60,565 bases of DNA from Pediococcus damnosus. Lineage in GTDB: Bacteria > Bacillota > Bacilli > Lactobacillales > Lactobacillaceae. The position numbers were made by a program, and so were the translations under genes. The stretch's first letter is position 1; every line of letters begins with the position of its first letter. Below the pieces are notes generated by a model. That model worked only from the letters and a program-made list of their open reading frames with translations, was not told the DNA's origin and ran no database searches. Positions 16,717 to 26,102 of the stretch are shown in pieces. The stretch spans positions 1 through 60,565 of the forward strand of contig NZ_JQBD01000003.1 of the NCBI RefSeq assembly GCF_001437255.1, written 5' to 3'.

Positions 16717-17493
16717 CTAAATATCGATATCTTCCTTATCCACCTCTGGTTGCCCCGATGGATCATGGATCTTATACAACAAATGACTGTTTGGCCAGCG
16801 TTTTTTTACATAGCCTTCGATCATGAAACCTAAGAAAGATGCAATCAAAGTTGAGATAACTAAACCTAATGTACTCTTGGTCAGCATCATAAAGACAGCC
16901 GACAATACTCCAGCAACTACTGAAATCAATAAAATAAGCCGGGTTTTAAGTTGCATCACAATCATATACAAGAACAATGCTGTTAATGCAAAGTTAACTA
17001 CCGTTAGGTCAATTGAAACCGCACTTCCAATTAAACTACCAACGACATTTGCAATGGTCCACACTAACAATGACCAGTGCTCAACTTGCAGCGCATCTTT
17101 TGGTGTCCAATTACGATCCGTTACAAATTTCAAATAATTTATTGCGTAGTTTTCATCATTCATTGAAATTGCAAAGAAAAATAAAAAGCGATTATTTTGG
17201 CCCTTTAAATAGCCTGCCAAACTGGAACCCAACAAAGCATACCGTAACTCAAGGAAAAATAGCATTAACACAATGGTCAGGATCGGTGCGGTTGTGGTTA
17301 ACATCTGAGCAATCATAAATTGCGCACCACCCGAAAATACGAAAATGGATACTAACCCGGTCAAGATCGTATTAAAACCAGAAGTATGTAAAAGAATGCC
17401 ACAAGCTAGTCCAATTGGTATGTAACTCAAGCACAGCGGCCAGGCTTCTTTGAGCGTCACCCGCCATTGTGGTCCATTTTCAATCTGTTTCAC
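16717..17493 (-). CDS. azlC: AzlC-family branched-chain amino acid exporter subunit
   Basis: A 258-aa polytopic membrane protein, the large subunit of the AzlCD exporter. The N-terminal part (AWPLCLSYIPIGLACG) and FSGGAQF near residue 55 are characteristic. About seven to eight hydrophobic segments are seen, followed by a hydrophilic acidic tail (EVDKEDIDI). Start choice: the ATG at 17508 has no clear ribosome binding site, whereas GTG at 17493 is preceded by GGAGG with 8-nt spacing; I use the GTG, and the protein is five residues longer if the ATG is used. An inverted repeat TTCAA-N6-TTGAA lies in the upstream region and could bind a regulator. Confidence 0.85.
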   Translation of the reverse strand: MKQIENGPQWRVTLKEAWPLCLSYIPIGLACGILLHTSGFNTILTGLVSIFVFSGGAQFMIAQMLTTTAPILTIVLMLFFLELRYALLGSSLAGYLKGQNNRFLFFFAISMNDENYAINYLKFVTDRNWTPKDALQVEHWSLLVWTIANVVGSLIGSAVSIDLTVVNFALTALFLYMIVMQLKTRLILLISVVAGVLSAVFMMLTKSTLGLVISTLIASFLGFMIEGYVKKRWPNSHLLYKIHDPSGQPEVDKEDIDI

Positions 17494-17640
17494 AATTTGT
17501 TCCTCCATTACATCTTCAAAACTGGATCATAATTACTGAAAATACAAGAAAGCACTGCGAAGTAATTCTAACATTTTCAACCAATATTGAATAGTAACAT
17601 TTTTCTGTTTTTCGCATAAATCATGAATAACCAGCCAAAA

Positions 17641-18141
17641 TTAGTGAATGGCTTTCCCTAAAATCTTCAAGTCCATCAGTTTTCCCGCAAGTAAGGCCAC
17701 GTTAGGTAATGTTCCCCAAGTTTTATACCCTAACTTTTCAAACAGTCCTAAACTGGGTAAATTGGCGCCAAAAATTAAACACACAATATTTTTGAGGCCT
17801 AATTTTGGAGCCGCCTGCTCAGCGTACTGGACCATTTTCGTACCCAATCCTAAATGTCTAAATCTCTGGTCAATATAAATACTGATTTCAGCTGTAATTC
17901 GATAAGCCTCGCGAGGATGATAAGGTGACAAGCTTACCCAGCCTGCTCGCTTACCATCCACAAAGGCCAACCAAATTGGATGCTCATCAGGTTTATGGGC
18001 ATCAAACCATGGCTGCCGTTCAGCAACCGTCACAGGCGTTAACGTGGCAGTCACCGTATGTCCAGCAATCGTTTGATTATATACATTTACAATAAATGGC
18101 AGATCTTCTTGCGTAGCAATTTTAAACTCGATTTTTTTCAT
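17641..18141 (-). CDS. GNAT-family N-acetyltransferase (phosphinothricin/amino-acid type)
   Basis: A 166-aa cytosolic acetyl-CoA-dependent transferase. The sequence fits the PAT/MnaT-like GNAT subgroup, which acetylates amino acids or analogues: IATQEDLPFIVNVYNQTI at the N terminus, a WVSL/Y-type core strand, AEISIYID and the acetyl-CoA loop RHLGLGTKM near residues 95-103, and NLPSLGLFEKLGY at the C terminus. AGAGGA precedes the ATG. It starts 14 nt after the dacA stop on the same strand, so the two are probably cotranscribed. The true substrate is unknown. Confidence 0.85.
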   Translation of the reverse strand: MKKIEFKIATQEDLPFIVNVYNQTIAGHTVTATLTPVTVAERQPWFDAHKPDEHPIWLAFVDGKRAGWVSLSPYHPREAYRITAEISIYIDQRFRHLGLGTKMVQYAEQAAPKLGLKNIVCLIFGANLPSLGLFEKLGYKTWGTLPNVALLAGKLMDLKILGKAIH

Positions 18142-18155
18142 TGGTTTCCTCTATA

Positions 18156-19433
18156 TTAAAATACACTTACAACTGAGCGCCACATCCGCACAAATATGTT
18201 TGCCTTCTCGACAGATTTCTTTGCGAGTACCTGTAACTTAGCATCCTCAGACTGTAAATAAGTGATCCTTTTCCCGTCAACTTTAGCGGTGGCAATTCCT
18301 ATTTTCTGGTTCTTCGTTACTGGTGCTGTGAGTCCTTTTTTCGATTGTTTGCTTGTAAACCTAATTGATTGTTTTGACTGCTTGTTAGCCACCCAAATCG
18401 TTGTTGGCTGACTAATTCCTGCTTTTACCGTTGTCGTCTTTCCTTCTGGCACCTTGAACGATGTGGCCTTCTTTAGCTGAGCACCCTTTTTATAACGGAT
18501 CGGTTTAAAGTTAGTATAGACTTCTTTCATAATCGTCTGAGTATTGGCAAACCGATCATCAGCTTTGTTACGCCCATTGGCATGCATTACAACCGTGATA
18601 ATTCGGCTTCCATTTTTATTAACCGTTCCCGTAAAACAGTTGCCAGCCTTGTTCGAGGTTCCAGTTTTCAAACCATCCACATTATAATCTTTCATATAAT
18701 AATCTTTGCCCGACAGCATTTCATTATGCGTCGTCATATCAATCGCATCATCGGTTCCCTTCGCAAACCAAGCATTGGTTTCCTTAGTTGTCTTTAAAAC
18801 TTCAGGATAGTCGTTCACCAGTTTAGATGCCACCACGGCGACATCTTTCGCTGACATCTCATTTTCTGCCGATTTAGCGGTATTAGGATAGGCTTCCGTC
18901 CCAACCTCGCCTTCTGTTAACCCTGCCGCATTATAAATTTTGGCGTCTGTGATCCCCCATGCTTTCACTTGTGAGCGCATTTCATTAACAAATTTTTCGG
19001 AGGATCCCGCTTGGGTAACCCCTAAGGCAATCACCGCCGCATTAGCAGAATAAATTAACGATGCTTTATACAAATCACGAACTGTGTAGGTCCGCTTTGC
19101 ATTTAAAACAACATTCGTTAACTCCTTGTTCCGACTAATCTTGGCCACATTATCACTGATATGAACTCGCTGATCCCACTTAAGTTTTCCTTCATGAATA
19201 CTTTTTAAAATAATATAAATTGAAAGCATTTTTGACATCGAAGCAATCGGCAGCACTTTTGAACTATTTTTTGAATATAAAATCTGTCCCGTTTGTGCAT
19301 CTACAGCGATGCCTGCTTTGGCTGAAATATTGACGTTTGCTGCTTGAGCCTGAACTGGTGCTAGTGCCATTGCGCTTAACATTAAAATCATACTAAAAAT
19401 AATTGCGAGCTTTTGTTTCCACTTATTAAACAT
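18156..19433 (-). CDS. dacA: D-alanyl-D-alanine carboxypeptidase (PBP5-like)
   Basis: A 425-aa exported penicillin-binding protein that trims the terminal D-Ala from peptidoglycan pentapeptides and so limits cross-linking. It has a signal peptide ending near AQAAN, the active-site motifs SMSK (65-68), SAN (129-131) and KTGT (256-259), and a C-terminal PBP5-type beta domain followed by an amphipathic segment (FVRMWRSVVSVF) for membrane attachment. The in-frame ATG at 19451 is rejected because the predicted promoter would start transcription at about that base; AAAGGCGG sits 8 nt before the ATG at 19433. It lies directly downstream of a VanS/VanR-like pair, which suggests wall-related control. 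Confidence 0.93.
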   Translation of the reverse strand: MFNKWKQKLAIIFSMILMLSAMALAPVQAQAANVNISAKAGIAVDAQTGQILYSKNSSKVLPIASMSKMLSIYIILKSIHEGKLKWDQRVHISDNVAKISRNKELTNVVLNAKRTYTVRDLYKASLIYSANAAVIALGVTQAGSSEKFVNEMRSQVKAWGITDAKIYNAAGLTEGEVGTEAYPNTAKSAENEMSAKDVAVVASKLVNDYPEVLKTTKETNAWFAKGTDDAIDMTTHNEMLSGKDYYMKDYNVDGLKTGTSNKAGNCFTGTVNKNGSRIITVVMHANGRNKADDRFANTQTIMKEVYTNFKPIRYKKGAQLKKATSFKVPEGKTTTVKAGISQPTTIWVANKQSKQSIRFTSKQSKKGLTAPVTKNQKIGIATAKVDGKRITYLQSEDAKLQVLAKKSVEKANIFVRMWRSVVSVF

Positions 19434-19457
19434 CAAAACGCCGCCTTTCATAACAAG

Positions 19458-19485
19458 AATATAACAAACTACGTGAGTTGCGCAA
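19458..19485 (-). promoter_or_regulatory. Probable dacA promoter
   Basis: On the minus strand TTGCGC (19485-19480) and TATATT (19463-19458) are separated by 16 bp. Transcription would begin close to 19451, leaving a short leader before the ATG at 19433. Confidence 0.5.
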
Positions 19486-19508
19486 AACTTTTTTTAATTT
19501 CTGCAAAC

Positions 19509-19541
19509 AAAAAAACGCAAACCAGTCGTTTCGGCCTGTTT
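19509..19541 (-). terminator. Weak terminator after the histidine kinase gene
   Basis: On the minus strand AAACAG (19541-19536) pairs with CTGGTTT (19525-19519) with one bulge, followed after CGC by seven Ts. Weak stem; some read-through into dacA is possible. Confidence 0.4.
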
Positions 19542-19591
19542 AGGTCAACTTAAAACACTAGTTACGCCTACAACAGAAATCCAATCGCGAA

Positions 19592-20746
19592 CTACTTTCC
19601 GTTTTGTTGTTTATTTGATTTAGTTTGTTTTAAAGGTAATTCAATAATAAAACTTGTTAACTTTTTGCTCGATTCCGCATGAATTTTTCCATGATGTAAT
19701 TCCACAATACTTTGAGCAATTGCCAATCCCAATCCGGTTCCACCGGTTGCTTTGGACCTTGAAGATTCTACCCGATAAAAGCGCTCAAACAAATGACTGA
19801 TTGATTTTTCTGGAATTTGTTCCCCGTCATTAGATACTTTGAAAATAACCTGGTCGCCTTTTTTTTCGGCTTCCAAATAAATGTGGCGGCCACCATTTGC
19901 GTACTTCAACGCATTGGTTATCAAATCATTGAATAATCGGCCCAGTTTTTCAGCATCCGCTTCAATTTTTAAGGATTTAGGTGTTGATTTAACTGAAATT
20001 TCAATTTGTTTTTTCTTGGCTTCCAACTCAAAACTAGCTGACAGCTGTTCCAACATTGATTCCACGGAAATCTCATTAAACGTCATTTTAGTTGTAGATT
20101 GACGGACCTTTGTATATTCAAACAAATCGTCTACCATAGATTTCATTTGTTCGGCTTTTAAAAATGCCGTATGTGTATATTTGAGCACATCATCTTTAGT
20201 TTTATACTGTTTGTTTTCAATCAATCCTAAATATCCAATAATCGAAGTCAGCGGCGTCCGCAAATCATGACTTACATTCGTGATCAATTCATCTTTCGAC
20301 TGCTCAATTTTGCGTTCCTCATCCATCGATTCAATAACCGAATCTACCAACGCATTCACACTATCAACGACTCGCTGATGATCACCCTTCAAGGTAAACG
20401 GAATGCGATGATCAAAATGACCGTTCGCAATATAATGCAATTCACTAATGATATGCCGCAACTGCATTTGTTTAAACCGACGCATCAATCGCCAGTAGAC
20501 CACCCAAATATCCACAAACATCATAAAGATGATGAAAAAATTTTGATAGCTCCACACCCGATAGTTATTAGGGCCAATCGTGATTGATTCTTTGATTTGA
20601 AAAATTCCCCGTTCCAATCCAGGATTTGAACGGATAAATTCATTTAGCAAAATTAAAAGCGACAAGTTCAAAAGGAGTAACAAAATAACTGTTACAAATC
20701 CTTCACCAAGTAATTCACTTTTTTCCCGTGCAGTTAATTTCAACAT
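19592..20746 (-). CDS. VanS-like sensor histidine kinase
   Basis: A 384-aa membrane sensor kinase that phosphorylates the response regulator encoded just upstream. Domains: TM1 about 15-36, a short extracytoplasmic loop (about 37-68) too small for a folded sensor domain, TM2 about 69-88, HAMP-like linker about 90-145, HisKA with NVSHDLRTPL (phospho-acceptor His160), and an ATPase domain with an N box (NDLITNALKYA) and GTGLGLAIA G box. The small loop suggests sensing within the membrane, as in intramembrane-sensing kinases (inference). The gene starts 20 nt after the regulator gene; the ribosome binding site is modest (AGAGG). Confidence 0.92.
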   Translation of the reverse strand: MLKLTAREKSELLGEGFVTVILLLLLNLSLLILLNEFIRSNPGLERGIFQIKESITIGPNNYRVWSYQNFFIIFMMFVDIWVVYWRLMRRFKQMQLRHIISELHYIANGHFDHRIPFTLKGDHQRVVDSVNALVDSVIESMDEERKIEQSKDELITNVSHDLRTPLTSIIGYLGLIENKQYKTKDDVLKYTHTAFLKAEQMKSMVDDLFEYTKVRQSTTKMTFNEISVESMLEQLSASFELEAKKKQIEISVKSTPKSLKIEADAEKLGRLFNDLITNALKYANGGRHIYLEAEKKGDQVIFKVSNDGEQIPEKSISHLFERFYRVESSRSKATGGTGLGLAIAQSIVELHHGKIHAESSKKLTSFIIELPLKQTKSNKQQNGK

Positions 20747-20766
20747 TTACTTTCTGTACCTCTCGT

Positions 20767-21456
20767 TTAGTGGGACTCAATCTTGTAACCCACGCCCCAA
20801 ACGGTTTCGATTACCTTTTCACCGCCTGTAGCTTCTTCAATTTTATCACGTAAATGGCTCACATGGACCATCACGGTTTTGGCCGAAATAATACTTTCTT
20901 GTTGCCAAACCCGCTCAAAAATATCATCAGCTGAAAATACCCGATTAGGATGACTCGCCAATAAATATAAAATTCCAAATTCCAAAGCGGTTAGCTGAAC
21001 AGACTTACCCGTTACAGTTTTTGCCTCATGGGAATCACTATTAATGGTTAAAGGGCCAATGTCTAAAACTTCAGGCTCGTCTTGCTTCATCTTATTTTGA
21101 CTCCGACGAAGTAGTGACTTGACGCGGGCCATAACCTCCAACGGATTAAATGGTTTGGTTACATAATCATCTGCACCCGTTAGCAGGCCTTTGATTTTAT
21201 CCATATCTTCTGTTTTAGCAGAAAGAATTAAAATTGGAATCTGGGAGTCACGTCGAACTTCACGCACAACCTCAATCCCACTCATTTCGGGCATCATCAC
21301 ATCCAGAATCATCAGCCCAATGTCTGAATCCGTATGTAACTTTGTGAGTGCCTCTTTTCCATTAAATGCAGAAACTGGTTCATAACCTTCATTTTTAATA
21401 TAAATATCGAGGAGTTCAACGATTTCTTTATCATCATCAACGACTAAAATTTTCAT
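20767..21456 (-). CDS. OmpR/VanR-family response regulator
   Basis: A 229-aa DNA-binding regulator. The receiver domain shows the acidic pocket VVDDD, phospho-acceptor Asp52 in LDVMMPEM, and conserved Lys in YVTKPF; the C-terminal winged helix (about 130-227) ends VIETVWGVGYKI, typical of the OmpR class. AAGGAG lies upstream of the ATG at 21456. First gene of the regulator-kinase pair, followed by dacA; the upstream direct repeats at 21531-21548 suggest autoregulation. Confidence 0.93.
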   Translation of the reverse strand: MKILVVDDDKEIVELLDIYIKNEGYEPVSAFNGKEALTKLHTDSDIGLMILDVMMPEMSGIEVVREVRRDSQIPILILSAKTEDMDKIKGLLTGADDYVTKPFNPLEVMARVKSLLRRSQNKMKQDEPEVLDIGPLTINSDSHEAKTVTGKSVQLTALEFGILYLLASHPNRVFSADDIFERVWQQESIISAKTVMVHVSHLRDKIEEATGGEKVIETVWGVGYKIESH

Positions 21457-21518
21457 TATTTGAAATCTCCTTATAAACTCAATTTTCTTTAGTGTAGCAA
21501 AAAAAACATCAACAAGGA

Positions 21519-21548
21519 ATTATATCCGTCAATGTTTTAAGTAATGTT
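21519..21548 (-). promoter_or_regulatory. Promoter with direct repeats ahead of the response regulator
   Basis: On the minus strand a TATAAT box lies at 21524-21519 and, where a -35 would be, two AACATT hexamers (21548-21543 and 21536-21531) are spaced 12 bp start to start. OmpR/PhoP-class regulators bind direct repeats with about an 11-12-bp pitch and can replace a -35 hexamer. Inference: autoregulated promoter. Confidence 0.5.
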
Positions 21549-21594
21549 AAGAATACGCCTATAAGTTTTGTCTTTGTAATCCAAGATTTGAAAA

Positions 21595-21786
21595 CTAAGT
21601 TGGCATCGTAACACCTTGAATAATGGTGTACACACCTATAACTGAAATTCCTAATGCCACCAAAACAAGAAACCAAATCAAGACCACTAGGCTAAAGAAA
21701 CCTCTTCGCCTAATTGCTCGAATCAGGCTGATAAGGACATAAAGAGTAACCAAAGTCATGAAAACAATATAAAGGGTTATTTGCAT
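21595..21786 (-). CDS. Small two-helix membrane protein, unknown function
   Basis: A 63-aa protein with two hydrophobic helices (about 3-23 and 31-57) separated by a basic turn (RAIRRR). AAGGAG with 7-nt spacing before the ATG at 21786 supports it as a real gene. It precedes the two-component pair on the same strand, 138 nt upstream of the regulator start, with the regulator promoter in between. I do not recognise the family. Confidence 0.7.
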   Translation of the reverse strand: MQITLYIVFMTLVTLYVLISLIRAIRRRGFFSLVVLIWFLVLVALGISVIGVYTIIQGVTMPT

Positions 21787-21907
21787 GCTGGATTCTCCTT
21801 TTACTAAACAATTTAGTTCTGTTACTCAAAAATATTTTGCTGCACGCTATAAGGCTTCAAGAAAAAGTATATCATATTTGGCCAGCTCTAATGTCAAAGC
21901 ACTTATG

Positions 21908-21914
21908 CTATAAT
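21908..21914 (+). promoter_or_regulatory. Extended -10 promoter of the 87-aa membrane protein
   Basis: TGCTATAAT (21906-21914) is a good extended -10; no clear -35 hexamer. Transcription would start about 15 nt before the GGGAGGAG ribosome binding site. Confidence 0.5.
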
Positions 21915-21935
21915 AATCATTGGGAGGAGTTATTT

Positions 21936-22199
21936 ATGGTAAAAAGATCTATGTTTGCGAGCATGTTGTTCATCGGAGCCATGCTTATCCTAAGTATATT
22001 AGGAATTCCAATCGATTTATTGACCCATCGGCCGATTCTAAACGGCTTAGTAACTAGTTTTTTCGAAGCTCCAAACCGATTTGCTTTCTTCGGTGTTGTT
22101 TTAATCACCATCGCTGGTTGCTGGCTTTTACTAACACTAGTCATTTGGTTTTCTCTGGCACTGAATAATCGGTTAACTAAATTTGATTACAGAAAATAA
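21936..22199 (+). CDS. Small two-helix membrane protein, unknown function
   Basis: An 87-aa protein with two strong hydrophobic segments (about 5-23 and 43-68) and a basic C terminus (NNRLTKFDYRK). An open frame extends upstream to 21837, but GGGAGGAG with 7-nt spacing before the ATG at 21936 and the promoter at 21906-21914 fix the start. It is transcribed alone, toward guaB, and ends at a terminator. Not assigned to a family. Confidence 0.75.
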   Translation: MVKRSMFASMLFIGAMLILSILGIPIDLLTHRPILNGLVTSFFEAPNRFAFFGVVLITIAGCWLLLTLVIWFSLALNNRLTKFDYRK

Positions 22200-22206
22200 T
22201 TTTGTC

Positions 22207-22240
22207 GAAGTCTCTGGTTAAGCTGATGGACTTCTTTTTT
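22207..22240 (+). terminator. Intrinsic terminator, 87-aa protein gene
   Basis: GAAGTC (22207-22212) pairs with GACTTC (22229-22234), followed by TTTTTT. Confidence 0.6.
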
Positions 22241-22245
22241 ATTAT

Positions 22246-22286
22246 ATAAAAACCGCTATCGATTGGGATAACGGCCTTTTTGTTTT
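22246..22286. terminator. Bidirectional terminator between converging genes
   Basis: CCGcTATC and GATAaCGG (about 22253-22274) form a stem with a short loop; T-rich tails lie on both sides (AAAAA at the left, TTTTTGTTTT at the right). It would end the guaB transcript after stem-loop array B on the minus strand and back up the plus-strand terminator. Confidence 0.6.
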
Positions 22287-22289
22287 CTT

Positions 22290-22632
22290 AGGACGACTTC
22301 TTGAAGCAGCCTCAGGAATATAAAGATACCTAACCGTGAGATTACGATCCTACTAACAGCATTTTTATATTTCCGAGACTTAACGCTTCAATCCACTCAC
22401 TACTTTAGGACAGCTCCTTGAAACAGACTTAGGGATATAAGCACGTCTAACCGCGGGATACAATCCCGCTACCGACGCCCTTATATCCCTAAGTCTAATC
22501 GTTTCAATCCACTCACTACTTTTTAGGACAGCTCGACAAGTCAAAAAGAGAATCGTAAGCATGACTCCCGCGGGATTGCGATCCCGCATCCGTCACGCTT
22601 ACGATTCTCTTTTTTCCAACTTGTCTCACTCA

Positions 22633-22635
<3 letters not shown>
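22290..22635 (-). repeat. Tandem stem-loop array B downstream of guaB
   Basis: Three units read on the minus strand start with TAGTGAGTG at 22635, 22518 and 22402. Unit 1: 18-bp perfect arms (22597-22614 with 22543-22560) plus GACAAG/CTTGTC, core GCGGGAT-4 nt-ATCCCGC (22570-22587). Unit 2: 17-bp perfect arms (22480-22496 with 22425-22441) plus TTGAAAC/GTTTCAA, core GCGGGAT-ACA-ATCCCGC (22453-22469). Unit 3: about 16 of 17 bp with two G-U pairs on the minus strand, TTGAAGC/GCTTCAA, and a decayed core. Units are joined by GAGCTGTCCTAAA-(AA)GTAGTGAGTGGATTG. Arms differ in sequence between units yet stay paired. The first TAG is the guaB stop codon. Same family as array A (1292-1528). Confidence 0.88.
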
Positions 22636-23805
<1,170 letters not shown>

Positions 23806-23831
23806 CTATTTTGCTTATATAAAATTTGTTT

Positions 23832-24545
23832 TTATCCTAAAAACCCACCGGTAAGATGGTAACGACGCTTGAACCACATGCGAACAAAGAAAAGGGCTAC
23901 TGCCATTGCTAAGTAAACTTCATATGGTAACACAGGATTTACTGCTGCTGGTAATGATGAGAAGGCCATGTAGGCTACCATCCAAACCAAAATCATCCCT
24001 GTTGCCATTGCGATTGTTTTCCAAATCGAGCTGCGTTCTTTTGTCTTACTAGTTGGTTGCAATCGATCCGTTAAGAATGGTGCACATGCACCACCAATGA
24101 GTGAAATTGCCACCATAGCCGTAATTCCTGCTGGTCCAGGTTGCTCAGCAATCGATTTTGGCTGTGCAATCATCATAATTCCAAACATCAACGAGAAGAT
24201 CATGAGAAAGACCATGCTGTTATCCAGAACTTTCATCCAATACTTTGTTTCTACTGGTGCCTTTTTTGGCCCCGCAATGATCCCTTTAACTCGGTCAGTG
24301 GGGGTACCATAAATTTGTTTAGCAGTTTCACCCTTCAGTTGACCCTCTAGTAAACGTGATTCGGTTTCTAAGAGAGCCTCATTTTTCTTTTCATCTGAAA
24401 GTTTACTTGTTTTAAGTTCCCTTTTAAGTCGGAACATAAAATCTTCGTTTCGTTTGGTGAATGTTTGTTTTGATTTGCCAGCAGGTTTCTTAGTAGGTTC
24501 TTGTTGCTTACCGGCATTGCGTTCCGTTGTCTTGTCTTCACTCAT
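23832..24545 (-). CDS. DUF1129 family membrane protein
   Basis: A 237-aa membrane protein with a hydrophilic, Lys/Glu-rich N terminus (about 1-100) and four to five hydrophobic segments (about 108-230). It matches the DUF1129 family that sits between ychF and guaB in many lactobacilli. AGAGGAG lies upstream of the ATG. It starts 29 nt after ychF and ends 53 nt before guaB on the same strand, which suggests an operon. Function unknown. Confidence 0.85.
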   Translation of the reverse strand: MSEDKTTERNAGKQQEPTKKPAGKSKQTFTKRNEDFMFRLKRELKTSKLSDEKKNEALLETESRLLEGQLKGETAKQIYGTPTDRVKGIIAGPKKAPVETKYWMKVLDNSMVFLMIFSLMFGIMMIAQPKSIAEQPGPAGITAMVAISLIGGACAPFLTDRLQPTSKTKERSSIWKTIAMATGMILVWMVAYMAFSSLPAAVNPVLPYEVYLAMAVALFFVRMWFKRRYHLTGGFLG

Positions 24546-24574
24546 ATGCGGTTTCTCTCCTCTGTCTACAATAG

Positions 24575-25681
24575 TTATACGTTGAACCGGAATTCGATAA
24601 TATCTCCATCTTGAACAACGTATTCTTTACCTTCTGAACGTAGTTTGCCGGCCTCACGAACTGCCTGCATACTACCTTTTTCATCCAAATCAGCGAACGA
24701 AACTGTTTCTGCTCGGATAAATCCGCGCTCAAAGTCAGAATGAATAATTCCAGCACATTGAGGGGCCGTCATACCCTTTTTAAACGTCCATGCGCGGGTT
24801 TCAGGACCACCAGCTGTGAAGAATGTTTCCAAGCCTAACAATTTGTATGAAGAACGAATTAGACGGTTTAAACCAGGTTCTTCGATTCCTTCAGCCTCTA
24901 AGAAGTCTTTCTTATCAGCATCTTCAAGTTCGGCAATTTCTTCTTCAGTTTCAGCAGAAATTCCTAAAACCTCAGCGTTGGGATCGTCTTTAGCAATAAA
25001 GTCCTTAATTGTCTTGTAATACTTTGAATTTTCAGGATCGGCCATATCATCTTCAGCAATGTTTGCAACATATAAAACCGGCTTTGAAGTTAATAAGAAT
25101 AAACTACGCACAATCTTTAATTCATCTTTATCGAAATCAATTGAACGAACCGCTTTACCGCTTTCCAAAACAGGTTGGATTTTTTCAAGAACAGCCAACT
25201 CAGCCAAGGCATCCTTATCGCGGCCCTTAGCAGCCCGTTGCACTTTTCCAAGTCGCTTGTTAACAGCATCCAAATCAGCAATACTTAACTCAAGGTTAAT
25301 TGTTTGAATGTCTTCAATTGGATCCACTTTTCCAGAAACCGTTGTGATTTCGTCATCATCAAATGCCCGCACAACGTGCACAATCGCATCGACCTGACGA
25401 ATATTTTCCAAAAATTTATTTCCTAAGCCCTCACCCTTGCTGGCACCTTTAACAATTCCGGCAATATCAGTAAATTCAAAGGTGGTTGGCACAATCTTTT
25501 TAGCTGGCACAACTTCTTGAATCCGATCCAAGCGGGCATCGGGAACTTCAACCATTCCGACGTTTGGATCAATGGTCGCAAATGGATAGTTGGCCATTTC
25601 GGCTCCTGCTTTGGTAATTGCATTAAACAAAGTTGACTTTCCAACGTTTGGTAAACCAACAATTCCTGCTGTTAATGACAT
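24575..25681 (-). CDS. ychF: Redox-regulated ATPase YchF (Obg-like)
   Basis: A 368-aa cytosolic P-loop protein of the OBG class that prefers ATP to GTP and binds ribosomes; it acts in stress and translation-related control. Motifs: G1 GLPNVGKST (8-16), switch segment, G3 DIAG (DIAGIVKG), and in place of the GTP-specific NKxD the sequence VANIAED, as expected for YchF. The C-terminal TGS domain (about 280-366) ends YVVQDGDIIEFRFNV. ATG at 25681 is used; the ribosome binding site is weak (AAGAAAG). First gene of the ychF-DUF1129-guaB group. Confidence 0.96.
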   Translation of the reverse strand: MSLTAGIVGLPNVGKSTLFNAITKAGAEMANYPFATIDPNVGMVEVPDARLDRIQEVVPAKKIVPTTFEFTDIAGIVKGASKGEGLGNKFLENIRQVDAIVHVVRAFDDDEITTVSGKVDPIEDIQTINLELSIADLDAVNKRLGKVQRAAKGRDKDALAELAVLEKIQPVLESGKAVRSIDFDKDELKIVRSLFLLTSKPVLYVANIAEDDMADPENSKYYKTIKDFIAKDDPNAEVLGISAETEEEIAELEDADKKDFLEAEGIEEPGLNRLIRSSYKLLGLETFFTAGGPETRAWTFKKGMTAPQCAGIIHSDFERGFIRAETVSFADLDEKGSMQAVREAGKLRSEGKEYVVQDGDIIEFRFNV

Positions 25682-25845
25682 TTTTCACACGCTTTCTTTT
25701 TAATAATTTTTATTTAAGTGTATATAGTAATATAGTAACAAAAAAGCGCGTTCAAGGACAGAGGCAACTCCTTTAGATTAGTAAAAATTGGGACCTATTT
25801 TCGGATTATTAAGCCTTTTTTCGTTAATTTGAAAAAAAGTAAATT

Positions 25846-25887
25846 AAAAAAGTTTCACATCACACACTTGCTGTGATTGCAAAACTT
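25846..25887 (-). terminator. Terminator after DUF951
   Basis: On the minus strand AAGTTT...ATCACA pairs with TGTGAT...AAACTT (25887-25851), followed by TTTTTT. It closes the rsmG-parB-DUF951 group. The rest of 25682-25902 is AT-rich upstream DNA of ychF with no clear gene. Confidence 0.7.
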
Positions 25888-25902
25888 CTTTAGCTTAGAA
25901 AC

Positions 25903-26088
25903 CTAATCTTCTGCTTTTTTCAAAACCTTTTTTAACTTTCGTTCAAAGTCCCGACGAGAAAGCATGACAATATGGCCACAATTCATGCACTTGATTTTAA
26001 TATCCATTCCCATCCGGATAACTTTCCATTCATTAGCCTGACAAGCATGCGGTTTTTTCATTTCGACGATATCGTTTAGATCATACAT
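25903..26088 (-). CDS. DUF951 family protein
   Basis: A 61-aa basic protein with a possible zinc-ribbon: a HAC segment near residue 14 and KCMNCGH near 33-39, followed by a basic helix. It matches the DUF951 family found beside parB and ychF in Firmicutes. AGAGGAG precedes the ATG, 14 nt after the parB stop. Function unknown; a nucleic-acid or ribosome role is only a guess from its charge and metal-site pattern. Confidence 0.88.
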   Translation of the reverse strand: MYDLNDIVEMKKPHACQANEWKVIRMGMDIKIKCMNCGHIVMLSRRDFERKLKKVLKKAED

Positions 26089-26102
26089 TTTCTTAACTCC
26101 TC

